Position numbers and translations under genes: made by a program | Notes under the pieces: generated by a model | Databases searched by the model: none | Told to the model about the DNA's origin: nothing | Seen by the model: the letters and a program-made list of their open reading frames with translations, nothing else | Assembly (NCBI GenBank): GCA_948474755.1 | Contig: CAOLHI010004268.1 | Span: forward strand, 62,001-126,000 | DNA: 64,000 bases | Origin: Ctenosaura bakeri | Taxonomy: Eukaryota > Chordata > Lepidosauria > Squamata > Iguanidae | Direction of reading: 5' to 3' | Shown: one piece after another, positions 35,281 through 44,859 of the stretch | Position numbering within the stretch: the stretch's first letter is position 1 | How the letters are laid out: each line of letters starts with the position of its first letter

Positions 35281-35520
35281 AAATTTATTCATTTATTTAC
35301 CACCTTCTCCCAACATGGGGTCCAGGGCATGCACAACATTTTAAAAGTACAATGCAATTAAAAAACTGCTAATACAAAAGTTAAAACACAAACTTATGGC
35401 AAAAGTCAGAAACAGCTAAAACAGCATTAAAGCAAATTTAAAAACACCATTAAAAGATGCTTAAAAGATAAGAAAATAAAAACACAAGAAAATAAAAACA
35501 CTACAATACCCATCAAAAGT
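35281..35520 (-). repeat. L2-type LINE 3'-end-like repeat, decayed
   Basis: Plus-strand TTTATTCATTTATTTACCAC, CTTCTCCCAACATGGGGTCC then A-rich ACATTTTAAAAG and AAACAGC/TTAAAAACACCATTAAA words. Reverse-complemented it matches the 'GGACCCC..GGGAGAAGGTGGTAAATAAAT' style of L2-like 3' ends, followed upstream by A-rich decayed sequence. Confidence 0.45.
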
Positions 35521-35689
35521 TAGCTTAATTAATTTAATGGATTCTGGGCTCAAATAATTCAAAGCATGTGTGCTATGTATGTTTTTTTTTAAAAAAAACT
35601 AAACATAAATTGAAAGTGAAAAAGAATAGGCTATATTAGAAGTCACTTTTTTAAATGTTGCAATCAGCAATGTCAATAAATTACTATTT
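35521..35689. other. Unassigned AT-rich DNA
   Basis: No feature recognised. Confidence 0.35.
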
Positions 35690-36230
35690 AAACACTTAAA
35701 TGAATGACGGTAAGAAATTGCTTTATAAAAAGTAACTTTCAAAATGTGAGTTTGGCTGGGAATATTTAAATTTATATTTAAATCTACTGCTGCAGTTAAT
35801 GAGAATGAACTTTAATTACATTTTGCCCTTGCATTGCAGGGCACCTTCCATTTAAATATACAAATTAAATTCTCCACATCATTCTGAACACTGCTGTGCA
35901 CTACAGTGGCCAATGTAGACACATGCTAAAAATTGATGGAGTCTACTTTAACAGACCTGTGTAAAAAAAAATTAATAGCTAATTAGGAGTTAATTGTCTA
36001 ATTAAAAGGGATTCAGTATTTGCTTGCTCTTTTATGAAAGATAGATTTATCTGTTTTATAAAGCTCCCAGTAGAGATACAGTTTGCAAAAACATAGTGAA
36101 TCCTAGTTTTTCATGTCTAAAAGCAGTTTATGTCCAAAACATGTCATCCATAAAGCTGGAAGTTCATATGAACCGACATTACATATCTGTTAAAAGGTTA
36201 GAATTCATGAACACAAGTTCATATGGGAAT
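35690..36230. promoter_or_regulatory. Candidate conserved noncoding element, homeodomain-rich
   Basis: Non-repetitive AT-rich region. At 35971-36005 four homeodomain-type cores stand in about 35 bp: ATTAATAGC, CTAATTAGG, GTTAATTGTC and CTAATTAAAA. Flanks carry TTTAATTACATTTTGCCC and ATTTAAATATACAAATTAAA. No repeat family recognised. The look is that of a developmental enhancer, which is inference only. Confidence 0.28.
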
Positions 36231-36288
36231 GGCATATGACTTGAAAATTAGGCCTTTTAAATCACTTTGAACATGAAACTTATCAAGG

Positions 36289-36741
36289 ATCTAGGGCCAT
36301 TTCCATACTATTTTTATTTTTATTTATTTGTATCCTGCCTCTCCATATGGATCGAGGCGGCGAACAACTTACAAATAGCATGTATTTCGAAACATTTCTA
36401 TACATGCCCCCAACAAGCTGGGGACTCATTTTACCAACCTGCGAAAGGATGGAAGGCTGAGTCAACCTTGGAGCCCGGCAGGACTGAACTCACAACCTTG
36501 TGGCTTGCAGTACTGACATTTAACCACTGCACCACCAGGGCTCCATACTACACCATTATAGTGCTATTATTCTGCTTTCAACATCCTATGGAATCCTGGG
36601 ATTTGCAGTTCATGGAGGGGCATTTAGAATTCTCAGCCAGAGAGCTCTTTGGCTTCAGTAAACTACAAACCCAAGAATTCTTCAGGATGTTGAAAGCAGA
36701 ATAGTAGCACTATAACAATGTAGTGAAGAAATGGCCTAGGC
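36289..36741. mobile_element. Palindromic MITE, family 1, copy d, interrupted by a SINE
   Basis: Left terminus GGGCCATTTCCATACTA (36295), right terminus GAAGAAATGGCC (about 36736). Removing the nested SINE (36311-36542 plus one copy of the 8-bp duplication) joins CCATTTCCATACTA to CACCATTATAGTGCTATTAT and restores the family sequence. Core GAATTCTCAGCCAGAGAGCT and right arm AAACTACAAACCCAAGAATT match copies b and f. Flanks ATCTAGGG and GCCTAGGC agree at 5 of 8 positions. Confidence 0.88.
36303..36550 (-). mobile_element. tRNA-derived SINE with L2-like tail, nested, 8-bp TSD
   Basis: Read on the reverse strand: head GGAGCCCTGGTGGTGCAGTG, then GGTTGTGAGTTCAGTCC (B-box-like), GACTCAGCCTTCCATCC, GGTAAAATGAGTCCCCAGCT, and tail GCCGCCTCGATCC, GGAGAGGCAGGATACAAATA followed by AATAAAAATA repeats. 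Exact 8-bp duplication CCATACTA at 36303-36310 and 36543-36550, both parts of the host MITE. The tail resembles L2-type LINE 3' ends, so an L2 partner is likely. It is a different SINE family from the Sauria type. Confidence 0.88.
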
Positions 36742-37127
36742 CAAGCTCCTTCATTGGGAGATATTGCTATGATGACAGAGCTCCATCATCATCACAACAT
36801 CTCCTGATCTTCCTTAGGTCTTGATAATCTCCTTAGGTTCCCCAAGAACCTAACTTTTCAGGAATTCCACCTGGTAGCAGAAGGATTTCTGAGGTACCAG
36901 GAAGTAGGGCAGTGTGCAATGACAACTCCAGCCCTCTCTTGGAAGCAAGGTGCTCTTCAACAGATAGCTCTTATAGGACTCTTCCATAGTTTTCTGCAGG
37001 GGAGAAACTTTATGTTTCTTGGAATGTTCATTCCAAAAGTTATGATGTAAATCTAGTTTATGATATCATAAATACTGAATTCTGAAGCAACTACTATATT
37101 TACACAGCTTGGATCCATCTGAAGGCA
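36742..37127. other. Unassigned DNA
   Basis: No feature; words CTCCATCATCATCACAACATC recall short-repeat DNA. Confidence 0.35.
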
Positions 37128-38053
37128 CACCTGTTACTACAAAATGTAGGTGACTCAGGGGTCCATCTATGATGCCAGTACCTCTGTGAAATAGTGGGAA
37201 ATATTAGCTCAAAAGGGGAGGCCTGCAGGAGGGGGGTAACCTAGAAGGATCTTTTGCACCTAGGTATTCTGGTACTAATGCAGGAACACCAGTCAGAGAT
37301 TCAAATAATATTTATTTTATTGGGATAATTAACAATCATACACACATACAGTCCAAGCAGTCTTGCAATCATACATGGCTAGCTGAAAAAAAAGGGAGGA
37401 AAATTTTGGATGGTGAGAATTTAGGGCAACGTGGGTGACATTTAGCTATTCAAAAGTGAAAAGATGAGGTGATGTGACTCAGACCAAGGATCCAAGGGTA
37501 GTACAAAATTGGGATCAGAGCAGCAGAGTGATAGCAAGTATGCCAAAAGTACTATGAGCCATCTGATTCAGAGGCAGGGGTTAAATACTCTTTTTCCTCC
37601 CTGAGAAGGAAGGTGTCAAAGGCTTTCTGGCAGAGTGGACATTGGGGTCTGGAATGAGCTAATGGCCTTAGCATTAGGTGACAAAGGGACTGATGGAAAT
37701 TGTGATATCTCCTTAATGGTGGGACAGGTAAAAGGACAAAGGAGAGTTCTGGTGGACATAGAAGGTCAAAGACAACTGGTCATTCCGTAGAAGCACTTTG
37801 GGTGGTCTTGTTTCCAAAGGTCAAGTTGATGAGGAATATCTGCAAGTCCATTGTCACTGAAGCTTCCCTGACTATGACCTAGCCATGCCCTGAGATCCCA
37901 ATCTGACCTAGTTTTGCAATGCATGTGTGCAGCCAGTTTGTCTTTGTGAGAAGGCTTCCCAGCCATAGCAGGATATAACTATATTTCATGCCAATTAATA
38001 TTTACCAATTAAACCATATCATGTAGTGGGGGTGTACAGCCTGGTAACACACC
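37128..38053 (-). mobile_element. Solo LTR, family B, copy 2
   Basis: 918-bp LTR at 37132-38049 bounded by TGTTAC and GGTAACA, with the 4-bp direct repeat CACC at 37128-37131 and 38050-38053. Transcriptional direction is taken as reverse: the minus strand has a poly(A) signal (CCCAATAAAATAAATA near 37310-37323) and a TATA-like GAGTATTTAACC (about 37582-37593). Two relatives lie at 13242-14190 and 55685-57331. No internal region is present, so it is a solo LTR formed by LTR-LTR recombination. Confidence 0.75.
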
Positions 38054-38389
38054 CATATAAGTCTGCCTGAGATCTTTTAGGAAGGTCCTTCTGTAGGTCC
38101 TGACATCTTCACTGACACATTTGGTAGGAACATGGGAAAGAGCCTTCTCAGAAAGTTCTCGTGGGCTTTAGAACTTCCTACCTAGGCAAGATAGGCTTCC
38201 TCTCTTCTCCGTCTGTAGACTCTTTTGTTGTTGTTAATTCCAACAGGTTTGGGGGAACTAAATAAATTTGTAAGAGAAAGGTTTTTAATAGTGTGTTGTA
38301 CTGTTTCTCTAATTTGCTTTGATCTGTTATAATTATATAGATAATTTCATTATATTTCAGCAATATTTTGGTATGTATTACTTATACTG
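38054..38389. other. Unassigned DNA
   Basis: No feature recognised. Confidence 0.35.
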
Positions 38390-38825
38390 TAATGGAGCTT
38401 AGGGGTGTGGCTAGTCTGAGCAGCTGGGCAGCCCTAGCAACAGGTTACCAGGTAACCAAAGTGACTCTGTGTGAGAGAAACCTGGACCATTGGTGAAAGG
38501 GAGGGGCTGAGGTTTGTGAGGAGAAGGCACAGTGGCTTGGATTTTAGAGATTCCTTCAATGAGATTTCCAGAGAGGAGAGGGATTTAAATTATAACTCTT
38601 CAGCCAGCCAGGATGGTTATCTGAATAAGGGTGGTTATCTTCTCAGAGATCTAGAGAGAAAGAGAGGAGAAACCAAACCATTTTTGAGTTTGGTCAGGTG
38701 TGACCTTGACTTGGGAATTAAGCCTTTGAGCCAAAGGGAAGCCAAAGGCCTGTGTGTATATAAGTTTATGCCTGTATATTAGTTGGAGAAACTGGTTAAG
38801 TACCTTTAAAAAAAAAAAAAACTTT
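38390..38825 (+). promoter_or_regulatory. Promoter-like stretch: RFX X-box palindrome and TATA box
   Basis: 38443-38457 is a perfect palindrome GGTTACCAGGTAACC, matching the RFX X-box pattern (GTTACC, 1-bp spacer, GGTAAC). Downstream lies TGTGTATATAAG (TATA-like, 38751-38762) and, after about 45 bp, an A-tract at 38809-38822. A 103-codon frame (38471-38782) spans it without known domains. This could be an uncharacterised LTR or retrocopy (the A-tract) or a real regulatory site. Not assigned. Confidence 0.3.
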
Positions 38826-39164
38826 TGAAGTTTTGTATTGCTTGGAATTACTTATGACACTCAATATCTTTTCCCTGTTCATTATTTTAAGAAAGATTAC
38901 ATTATATTTTTTTATAAATTCTGACTCAGTAGAGTATTTTCCATGAGTTCTAATCAACCAGAAACATGCTATCACAGATCAGCAAATAATTCTGCATAAC
39001 AACTGAGAGGCTTTACCTTTTTTACACTAAGTTGGTAGTTTTAAAGGAAAAAGCAGAGGTGTATGGGGGCGGGGGCAGGATGTTATAACAGACTGGGAAG
39101 GAATCTGCTACTCCAATCTGTGAGAAGCAAAAGTAGTTCTGTCCCCTCCACATATACATACTCC
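38826..39164. other. Unassigned DNA
   Basis: No feature recognised. Confidence 0.35.
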
Positions 39165-39264
39165 CCATTTCAGTTTGTGTAAATTGCCTTGAATCCCATC
39201 TCTTGGAAAATTCTGTGATATAAATCATCATCATCATCATCATCACCACCACCACCACCACATT
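39165..39264 (+). mobile_element. L2-type LINE 3' end with (ATC)n(ACC)n tail
   Basis: CAGTTTGTGTAAATTGCCTT, GAATCCCATCTCTTGGAAAA and TTCTGTGATATAAAT match the typical L2-like terminus (GTAAACCGCCCTGAGTCCC...GGTATATAAAT), followed by a tandem (ATC)n then (ACC)n array at 39225-39261. Only the last ~60 bp of the LINE is present. Confidence 0.6.
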
Positions 39265-39534
39265 TAGCTTAAAAAAGAAGGAGGAAAAATCTGGTAAAAA
39301 TAATGGTTTAAATGAGGGAAGAATGAACCGCAATGGATTTCAACTGCTATAAGACAAGATTTATTGAATGCCAATTGCAACTGCTGAGGCCATCAGAGGG
39401 AGAAAAAGCAGCATCTCCCCCATGTTGTTTAGATCTATCTACATGGCCTGTGCAATTCCTACCTGCTTTATAGATGCAGAAGACATTGGGAAATAGAAAT
39501 GAAGATAGTCCTAAGTGGTGGAAACACACAGTTC

Positions 39535-40490
39535 CACAAGAAAATGCAGATCACTCCACAGCCTGTTGCAAATAATTTGCTCAGCATGTTGCAGACAAAA
39601 TTGTTCAGATCCATTCTGAGTTGTATACCACATTTAATACAGATTTGGTGGATGTAACTTTGATCCTTGCTTGTCCAGTAATAATGGACACCTCAATTTT
39701 TGCAAGCCAGGGATATAATCTGAATTCTTGGAGAGGTGAGAGCCACCACTCCTTGTCCTTCCTGGCTTATTTAAAAAAAAATGAAGCAAGAGGTAGACTT
39801 GCTGAGTGGATAGAAGCAGTGATCAATGCTTCACTAAAACAAGGCAGAAATCCATCAGACATAAATGAGGTAGTTATAAAGTCACTGTTGAAAAAGGGTT
39901 CCTCAAATTCCACCATATTGGAGAATCATCAGCCAGTTTTCAACATTCCATTTTGAGGCAAACTACTGAAGCATGAGGTGTCCTCCTAGCTCCAGGGATT
40001 CTGGATGAGATGGATTGTCTAGATCTTTTTCAACCTGGTGTCAGGCCCAGCTATGATGCAAAGAAAGCATTGGTCTCCTTGGTGGATGATCTATGCTGGA
40101 AACTGGAAAAGGTAAGTGTATTCCTGTTGGTTCTGCTGGATTTTTCAGAGCGTTTGCATACAAGTAACCATGGATAGCCTCCTGATAGCCTCCTGCAATT
40201 TGGGGTCACTATTTTACAGTGGCTTTGTTTTTCCTGGAGAAGCAAACCCAGAAAGTTTCTACAACAGTCTTACCCATAAGCAGTTACAACCTTCCAACCT
40301 TTGCATAATCTGCATCACAACAACCCACCCTGGGACATCACAAGGATCCAACCTCTGGTCTCAGTTATTGTCCCTGAAATCTTAGGGAATTATATGCTGT
40401 TGAACTGGAACCCCCACTTTCTAAGGACCCCAGGCCAGCTCACTCCTTTCAAGAGGTTCTGTCTGTTACTGTTTATTTACTTGTCATCTC
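39535..40490 (+). pseudogene. L2-type LINE reverse transcriptase remnant
   Basis: Forward-strand fragment of an L2-clade ORF2. The open frame 39621-39956 contains RLAEWIEAVINASLKQGRN, PSDINEVVIKSLLKK and ENHQPVFNIPF, matching the L2 signature AEW..AVVNASL..G..PSDLKEAVV.PLLKK...NYRPVSNLPF. After a frame change it continues LDLFQPGVRPSYDAKKALV and LVDDLCWKLEKVSVFLLVLL (40020-40140), and then a weak CGTSQGS-like block near 40330. Stops and frameshifts throughout; no catalytic box is readable. 5' truncated and dead. Confidence 0.88.
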
Positions 40491-41609
40491 TGTCTAGGTA
40501 GAGGGAAATGATAAGACATGTTTCTCTCTTGGGTAGAGAGGACAGGTGAAGAACAAGGTGTGATGGTAAAGAGGAAAAGCATCAAGAATGGAAGAGAGAA
40601 GCTTCCAGAGATCAACCACCTCTTTTGTGGTGGGTTAAAGTATGACCTACAGCATCTTGCTACCTAAGGTGGTGACCCGCCTACCCCTATCCTCGTCCAG
40701 ATGCATGCTGTCTGAAGACAATATCTAGATCTGAGTATAGCGATTTATGCATATGTAAGTATGCCAAAACATGGTTCCTACATATCATATAATGTTCAAT
40801 GTCAGCTGTTCAAAAAAGCTGAGCACAACACAAGATGGGAAAGTTACTGTTTCTCATTTTAACACACTCAAAAAAAAGGAAATTATTTTCATCTGAACTC
40901 TGCAGCTGCCTGCACTTCTCCTGTGAGATTTCATCAGTCAAGAGGAGAAAAAAAAATAACTGGAGCAAATGTTATAAAACAAATACTGACCTTTTGCCAA
41001 CAAAAAGAGTGTTAAACTAATACTCTTGGGTTCCTGAAATTCCCTGAATTGTGAATTACTATAATGTGCCCTTTTCTTGAAGCCTTTATGGTACAGGACT
41101 TGTAAATTCAATTACTCCATGTAGGGTTTTTTATTATTACTATTAAGCTTGTCCTCCTTACCTAAAGTTTATGCATATTTCTCCTAGTATTCTCTTTTAA
41201 TTCTGCTTTTTCTTCAGTTACTTCATTTTGATCCTGGTTCATCAGTGTTTTTTGTTTACACTTTCATTCTAGGCCTATGTATTGTACTGTACCCATTCAT
41301 TCAGTCTTGTCCTTCCATGGTCAACTTACTATCTTCTGTGACATTTCCAGTCAATGGATAAAACAGGATCTCTCTCTCTCTCTCTCCCCCTATCTCTCGC
41401 TGAAAGAATAGAATTCTAAAATATAAAGACAAAGTTCCTTTTCTCATCCATGCACAATCCCATGCCACTGAAGGAAGTCTGTGAATGCAACAACGAAGTA
41501 GGCAAGGTCAATCACCAGAATCTTTTACCTGACTTGGCACCATCACTTTCCAGTCCATTGGATTGAGCAAAATGATAGGTATCAATTAAGCCTGGTATAC
41601 ATTTGACAG
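40491..41609. other. Unassigned DNA
   Basis: No gene; (CT)n tract at 41371-41386. Confidence 0.4.
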
Positions 41610-41810
41610 TTAGCAGTGATTCAGACATGCACCATTGTTTCTGGATTTGATAGATAAATAAGATGCATAGCTAGTAAAAGAGTTTCGTATGCATTTTCCA
41701 ACAGTAAGATCTGCTTTTGCAGATGTGTTTTGAACACCAGATGCTGAGGCTTGCAACGCAGAAATAAGTATGAGAAGAAAGAAAAAGGTTTTGTACCTCA
41801 CACTAGACAT
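41610..41810 (-). CDS. Small secreted-type ORF, 66 aa (speculative)
   Basis: Reverse-strand frame whose N-terminus looks like a signal peptide: MSSVRYKT, then hydrophobic FFFLLILISALQ, then ASASG as a plausible cleavage site, followed by a polar remainder with two C-terminal cysteines (GKCIRN..., GACLNHC). A TATAAAAA box stands 37 bp upstream of the ATG (41847-41854, minus), and the start context GAAAGATGT has a purine at -5 to -3. I cannot match it to any family, the leader to TATA is very short, and no splice donor with good consensus is seen. It could be chance. Confidence 0.15.
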   Translation of the reverse strand: MSSVRYKTFFFLLILISALQASASGVQNTSAKADLTVGKCIRNSFTSYASYLSIKSRNNGACLNHC

Positions 41811-42528
41811 CTTTCAGCTGACATGTTTCAGCCTTCAATAATCATGTTTTTATACAGTTTGATGCATAATGGATACCAGTAGAGACCACAGTTTTCATCA
41901 GAAGAAGGGATACCATGAAATAAAAGACAGGCTATTACTATGGTCAGTTATCTGAATGAATTACCTGATTAGTGGGAAAAGAAAAAGGATTGAATTTTCA
42001 GAAAGGAGCAATGTATTGAAGCTAAAATAATGGAGATGTTCCTTGGAGATGAACACTGCTTAACTAATAAGGTACTGTATGATGTAGTTGCCCTGTTTAA
42101 TATTTTTTCCACCTACAGTGCAATGTAAGACATTCAGCTTTTAATGTTTCATTGGGGTTAGGAAGCAGTTTCTTGAAATATGCAATGACATTTTGTTCTG
42201 TGGGATTACTACAATTCATTACAATTCACTAAATACATTATCTACCACTAACTTCTGATCAGTGTTTATATTATTTCTTCTGGAAATGCTTCTATTTTGT
42301 AACATGCTGATTAACACTCTGAAATTGTATTATTGCTGTATAATGATGAATAATAAGAATGAGCAGCCTTTTGAGAGAGATATAGGGGAATGTCTTTGCT
42401 TTAGAAAAATTATATGCTAAAATATTAACATGGTATGAATGCATTATCAAGAAATAATGTATGAAGCAAACAGACAAATGAGAAATATGCAACACATCCA
42501 TCTATACATCTGTCTAAATATTGACCTG
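41811..42528. other. Unassigned DNA
   Basis: AT-rich, no recognisable feature except the TATA-like word noted for the ORF at 41810. Confidence 0.35.
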
Positions 42529-42531
42529 AAT

Positions 42532-42580
<49 letters not shown>
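42529..42580. repeat. (AAAG)n microsatellite
   Basis: About twelve perfect GAAA units, continuing as a shorter GCCAAAGAAAGAAAGAGCAAG stretch after the MITE at 42690. Confidence 0.95.
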
Positions 42581-42582
<2 letters not shown>

Positions 42583-42591
42583 GTAGGTAGG

Positions 42592-42690
42592 TCATTTCTG
42601 CACTAGACTGTTACAGTGCTATTATTCCGCTTTCAACACCCTATGGAATCCCGGAGTTTGCAGTTTAGGGAGGAGCCTTTGAGAGAAATG
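42592..42690. mobile_element. MITE family 1, copy e, internally deleted
   Basis: Left arm TCATTTCTGCACTAGACTG, TTATTCCGCTTTCAACACCC, TATGGAATCCCGGAGTTTGC and GTTTAGGGAGGAGCC, then directly the terminal GAGAAATGGCC. The right arm is deleted. Sits inside or next to the (AAAG)n tract. Confidence 0.7.
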
Positions 42691-42795
42691 GCCAAAGAAA
42701 GAAAGAGCAAGCAAGTAAGCAAACAAGCATCCTGCTGAAACCATTACCAGCTCTTACCATGTAAGAATTCAGACCAATGAACAGGATAACTGTAA

Positions 42796-43790
42796 TACAT
42801 TTGGCCCTCCATGTTCATGGGTTCAGTACTACCAGATTTGATTGTTTGTGGGTTATTTTTTTTATTTATTTATTTTCTTTTAAGTATTACTTTATTTGCA
42901 CTTGTAAGGAAAAGAATATGTTCTCTCTAGGAATCTCTAGGTCTACCAGCATGATTCCATGGGTCACTGGTAGTGTGGACCATGTTACCTGATTTCTAGG
43001 GTCCCTTGGGGGACACCTCAATGTGCTCCATGTGATGGGGAATGGAAACTAGCCAGAGCACAAGCAATAGCAATGCAAGAGGCAGGATAACCTAGTGGGG
43101 TCTTTTTACCCAGCTTTTACGGGGTCAGACCAAGCCAAAAACCAAACAAAAATGTCCAATAAATGAAGCTCCACACTGGTAATTTCCTTCGCATGATAGG
43201 ATTGTTAGGTGTTGCCAAAGTCTCTGGATTTTCGGCTGTGTATTGTGGTGTGACTTCTGTCCCCTCCTGATGGCATATTTGCTCAGCTTGGGGCAGACAC
43301 GCTAATCCCCTCAAGTCAGCATCTCGGGGCTGAGGACCCTTTGTTTATTGTGGGTTTACACATCTTGAGGTTTCCTGGGGCTACATGATGGGGGATTTTA
43401 ATGGCCTGACCTGGTTTTCAGTCTCTCGACCATGCCTGCCTACATGCCCCTTCGGGGGACCTCATTGGCACACAGAATCATACTTTAATATTAAAATTGT
43501 AGACCCCGGGATAGGGTTTCTCCTTCAGAGTAACAACCATAGAGTTATGCTAGAGTACCCAGAGACTCTTAAAGAGAACATTTCTTTAGGCATTGTTAGG
43601 TCCTCCAGGCTGATTCTGTGATCCACTTCTGCTGGAAGGTGACCATAGATTTGTACTGGGGGACCTAGAGATTCCTGGAGAATTCACAGGTAAGAAAAAG
43701 AGGGTTCGTGATTTTTATTTTATTTTTGGTTTTTTCCCCACTTCTGCAGGGGTCGTATGCTTCAAATCCCCACAAAAGTGAAGGTCTCAC
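42796..43790. mobile_element. Tigger/pogo-like DNA transposon remnant
   Basis: Left end TTGGCCCTCCATGTTCATGG-GTTCAGTACTACC resembles Tigger-type termini. Inside, TAGGAATCTCTAGGTCTACC (42928-42947) is inverted relative to GGGGACCTAGAGATTCC (43660-43676). The right end (reverse complement) reads GACCTTCACTTTTGTGGGGA-TTTGAAGCATACGACCCC. The interior of about 700 bp (43030-43640) is GC-richer and unassigned and contains no recognisable transposase. Confidence 0.4.
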
Positions 43791-44859
43791 CATATCTATA
43801 TCTACACACACAAAGGTTCCTCCAAGGGCTCCTGGTTTCTAGTGTGTAAAGTACTGATATTAACTATGTGGCAGTCATGACTATAGTGTAATAGAGTACT
43901 GAAAGTCCACATCAATAATCCTAAATCAGTTTGTTGTGCAGACAAGATAAAATGTAAATTGGTGATTAGATGAACAGCAATTACAGTTGATTAAGAATAA
44001 ATTGACAATTGCTAAGTGGCTGTCATGATCACCATGGGTGATGATAGAAATGATTAGAGTAGATAGAAACTGATATTTAGGGGCAGGCAACCCAGACACC
44101 CATTTGGGACATAAGGCTGGTTGGGTGTCTGACATGGACTATCCACTCATCTCTCTGCTCCAGAACTGACACAAACATTTCATGTTCATTTGGAAAGATA
44201 ACAATGTTGACCTGCATTCCCAGTGTTGTGTCAACGTTACTGTTACTAAGAAACCCAACTGCACTGTTATTTTGGAAGTATGCCTCACACAGCTTGATAC
44301 TAGAATCTCTGCTTTGTTCCAGAAGGCTGGCTAAACAAGGGCTTAGGATCAGCCAGGGCATGAAATTCATAATTTACACTTGCTGGTCTTTTTCCTAATT
44401 AAACTGCTAGAAACAGTCCTCATTTGTACAAAAAGCATGGGAACCACACACGTTTCATTTTGTTTGCTGCATCATGCAGTTCTCTGGTGGCTGTAACAAA
44501 GCACAACTCTGTTTGAGTTTCCCAACACAAGCTTTGTCTGCCTTGGAATAAAAACAAGACAATTGTCTGTGTAGGAGACTGACCTCTGCCCATCAAAACT
44601 TTGTGAATTAACATTGCCTCAACCTTGATATCCATTCCTTGTTGTAGAACTCCCAGATTGTGATGAACTTAAGCAACAACACTCATTTTCCTTTCTAAAG
44701 CAAATTATTACCTGTTCATGAACAGGTTTTTGTTTGTTTGCTTTACTTTTGTAGCAGTTTCTATCAACAACAAGTAGCCTGCCATTCGTAGTGTTCAATG
44801 TCATTCCTTGTTTGCTACATTACATCTAGGTCTATATTACATCTAGGTCAACTTTATAG
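43791..44859. other. Unassigned DNA
   Basis: No gene or repeat recognised. A short palindrome CCTGTTCATGAACAGG lies at 44712-44727. Confidence 0.4.

Noticed and set aside
36267..36704. 145-codon forward frame
   Set aside because: It spans the nested SINE and MITE (antisense of the SINE); the frame is an accident of repeat sequence.
42529..42580. CRISPR-like or other regular array
   Set aside because: The direct repeats in this window are simple tandem microsatellites without spacers, and the DNA is vertebrate.
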